NCBI GenBank assembly: GCA_023300365.1
Contig: JALZWD010000268.1
Span: 1 to 5,296 of the forward strand
DNA length: 5,296 nucleotides
Direction of reading: 5' to 3'
Source: Flavimaricola sp.
Lineage (GTDB): Bacteria; Pseudomonadota; Alphaproteobacteria; Rhodobacterales; Rhodobacteraceae
The position numbers and the translations under genes were made by a program. Positions within the stretch are counted from its first letter, which is position 1; each line of letters opens with the position of its first letter. The notes below the pieces were generated by a model. The model did no database searches. It was not told the origin of the DNA and saw only the letters and a program-made list of their open reading frames with translations. This document shows positions 4,789-5,296 of the stretch, in pieces.

Positions 4789-5296
4789 TTAGAGGTTTGA
4801 TAGATAAGCGCGCAGCACCGTTTCAAGCTTAGCCGCACCGATAGGGGCCATGGCTTTGGTGTGATCGTGGCTGATGGCCTCATCGCTCATTCCGGCTGCC
4901 ATATTGGTGATGGTCGATATAGCGGCACATTCAAGGCCTAAGAACCGACCTAAGATGACTTCTGGAACAGTTGACATGCCAACGGCATCCGCTCCGAGCA
5001 TTGCAATTGCTTTGATTTCGGCAGGGGTTTCAAAAGAGGGGCCGGAATACCATGCGTAGACGCCATCATACATTTGGGTATTGGTTTGAATGGCTGCCGC
5101 GCGAAGTGCTTGGCGCATGGCGGGATCATAGGCATCTTTCATTGGCACAAAGCGTCTATCGCTAGCCTCGCCGATGAGCGGGTTAAGGCCGGAAAAGTTT
5201 ATATGGTCGGTAAGGCACATAATTGAGCCGGTGGGCATGTCGGTCCGCATGGATCCGGCAGCATTGGTGGCAATAAGGCCAGAGGCGCCGAGATTG
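4789..5296 (-). CDS. Purine nucleoside phosphorylase, C-terminal part (start beyond window)
   Basis: The frame is open to the right edge and shows the last 168 residues, roughly 60% of a usual ~270-residue PNP. The enzyme splits purine (deoxy)nucleosides with phosphate into free base and (deoxy)ribose-1-phosphate for salvage in the cytoplasm. Visible landmarks, in partial-peptide numbering: TNAAGS (10-15), TDHINFSGLNPL (29-40), AWYSGPSFETPAE (81-93, with the base-contacting Glu), GADAVGMSTVPE (101-112), ISTITN (126-131) and SHDH (142-145, the sugar-contacting His). The Asn in ITN corresponds to human Asn243, which selects 6-oxopurines; the related methylthioadenosine phosphorylases have Asp there. 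This makes PNP the better call within the shared PNP/MTAP family. An ATG at 5250 exists but is internal, because conserved sequence (TNAAGS) continues upstream of it. Called punA/deoD-like by family; no symbol is assigned. Confidence 0.92.
   Translation of the reverse strand, partial: NLGASGLIATNAAGSMRTDMPTGSIMCLTDHINFSGLNPLIGEASDRRFVPMKDAYDPAMRQALRAAAIQTNTQMYDGVYAWYSGPSFETPAEIKAIAMLGADAVGMSTVPEVILGRFLGLECAAISTITNMAAGMSDEAISHDHTKAMAPIGAAKLETVLRAYLSNL

Noticed and set aside
4789..5250. Complete 153-residue gene starting at the ATG at 5250
   Set aside because: Family-conserved sequence (TNAAGS) continues in frame upstream to the window edge, so 5250 is an internal Met of a partial gene.

Overview
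The window looks like chromosomal DNA from an alphaproteobacterium, most likely a Rhodobacterales (Roseobacter-group) organism of moderate GC. The main reasons are the pair of a TauE/SafE permease with a TIGR02186/Alph_Pro_TM-type protein, a family I know only from Alphaproteobacteria, and the style of the LuxR/LuxI quorum-sensing pair. Species cannot be named from the sequence alone.

All seven genes I can support lie on the minus strand, so transcription runs from high to low coordinates. In that order they are: the C-terminal part of a purine nucleoside phosphorylase (cut by the right edge, ends at 4789); a TauE/SafE-family membrane exporter (4661 to 3732); a TIGR02186-type secreted, membrane-anchored protein (3732 to 2983) joined to it by a one-base stop/start overlap; a 68-residue small protein (2850 to 2644); a LuxR-type acyl-homoserine-lactone (AHL) receptor (2690 to 1932) whose start lies inside the small gene; a LuxI-type AHL synthase (1814 to 1167); and a RecD-like superfamily 1 DNA helicase (from 1127, cut by the left edge). 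Coding density is high and no gap exceeds 132 bases.

The most informative part is 1167-2850, a complete quorum-sensing module. LuxI keeps all ten residues usually invariant in AHL synthases. LuxR keeps the ligand-pocket and DNA-binding residues that define a functional receptor. The 117-base gap between them holds a weak hairpin at the luxR stop, a 20-base imperfect dyad that resembles a lux box, and a good Shine-Dalgarno sequence with no usable start codon near it. This layout suggests that luxR is made with the small protein from an upstream promoter, and that luxI may be driven separately by signal-bound LuxR. The helicase starts 39 bases after luxI with no visible terminator or ribosome binding site, so it may be read through from luxI.

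The right part is metabolic and membrane housekeeping: purine salvage, and a putative sulfite/organosulfur-type exporter with its partner protein. I see no mobile element, CRISPR array, tRNA or rRNA. I found no clearly new system. The least understood items are the small protein overlapping luxR and the luxR-luxI leader.
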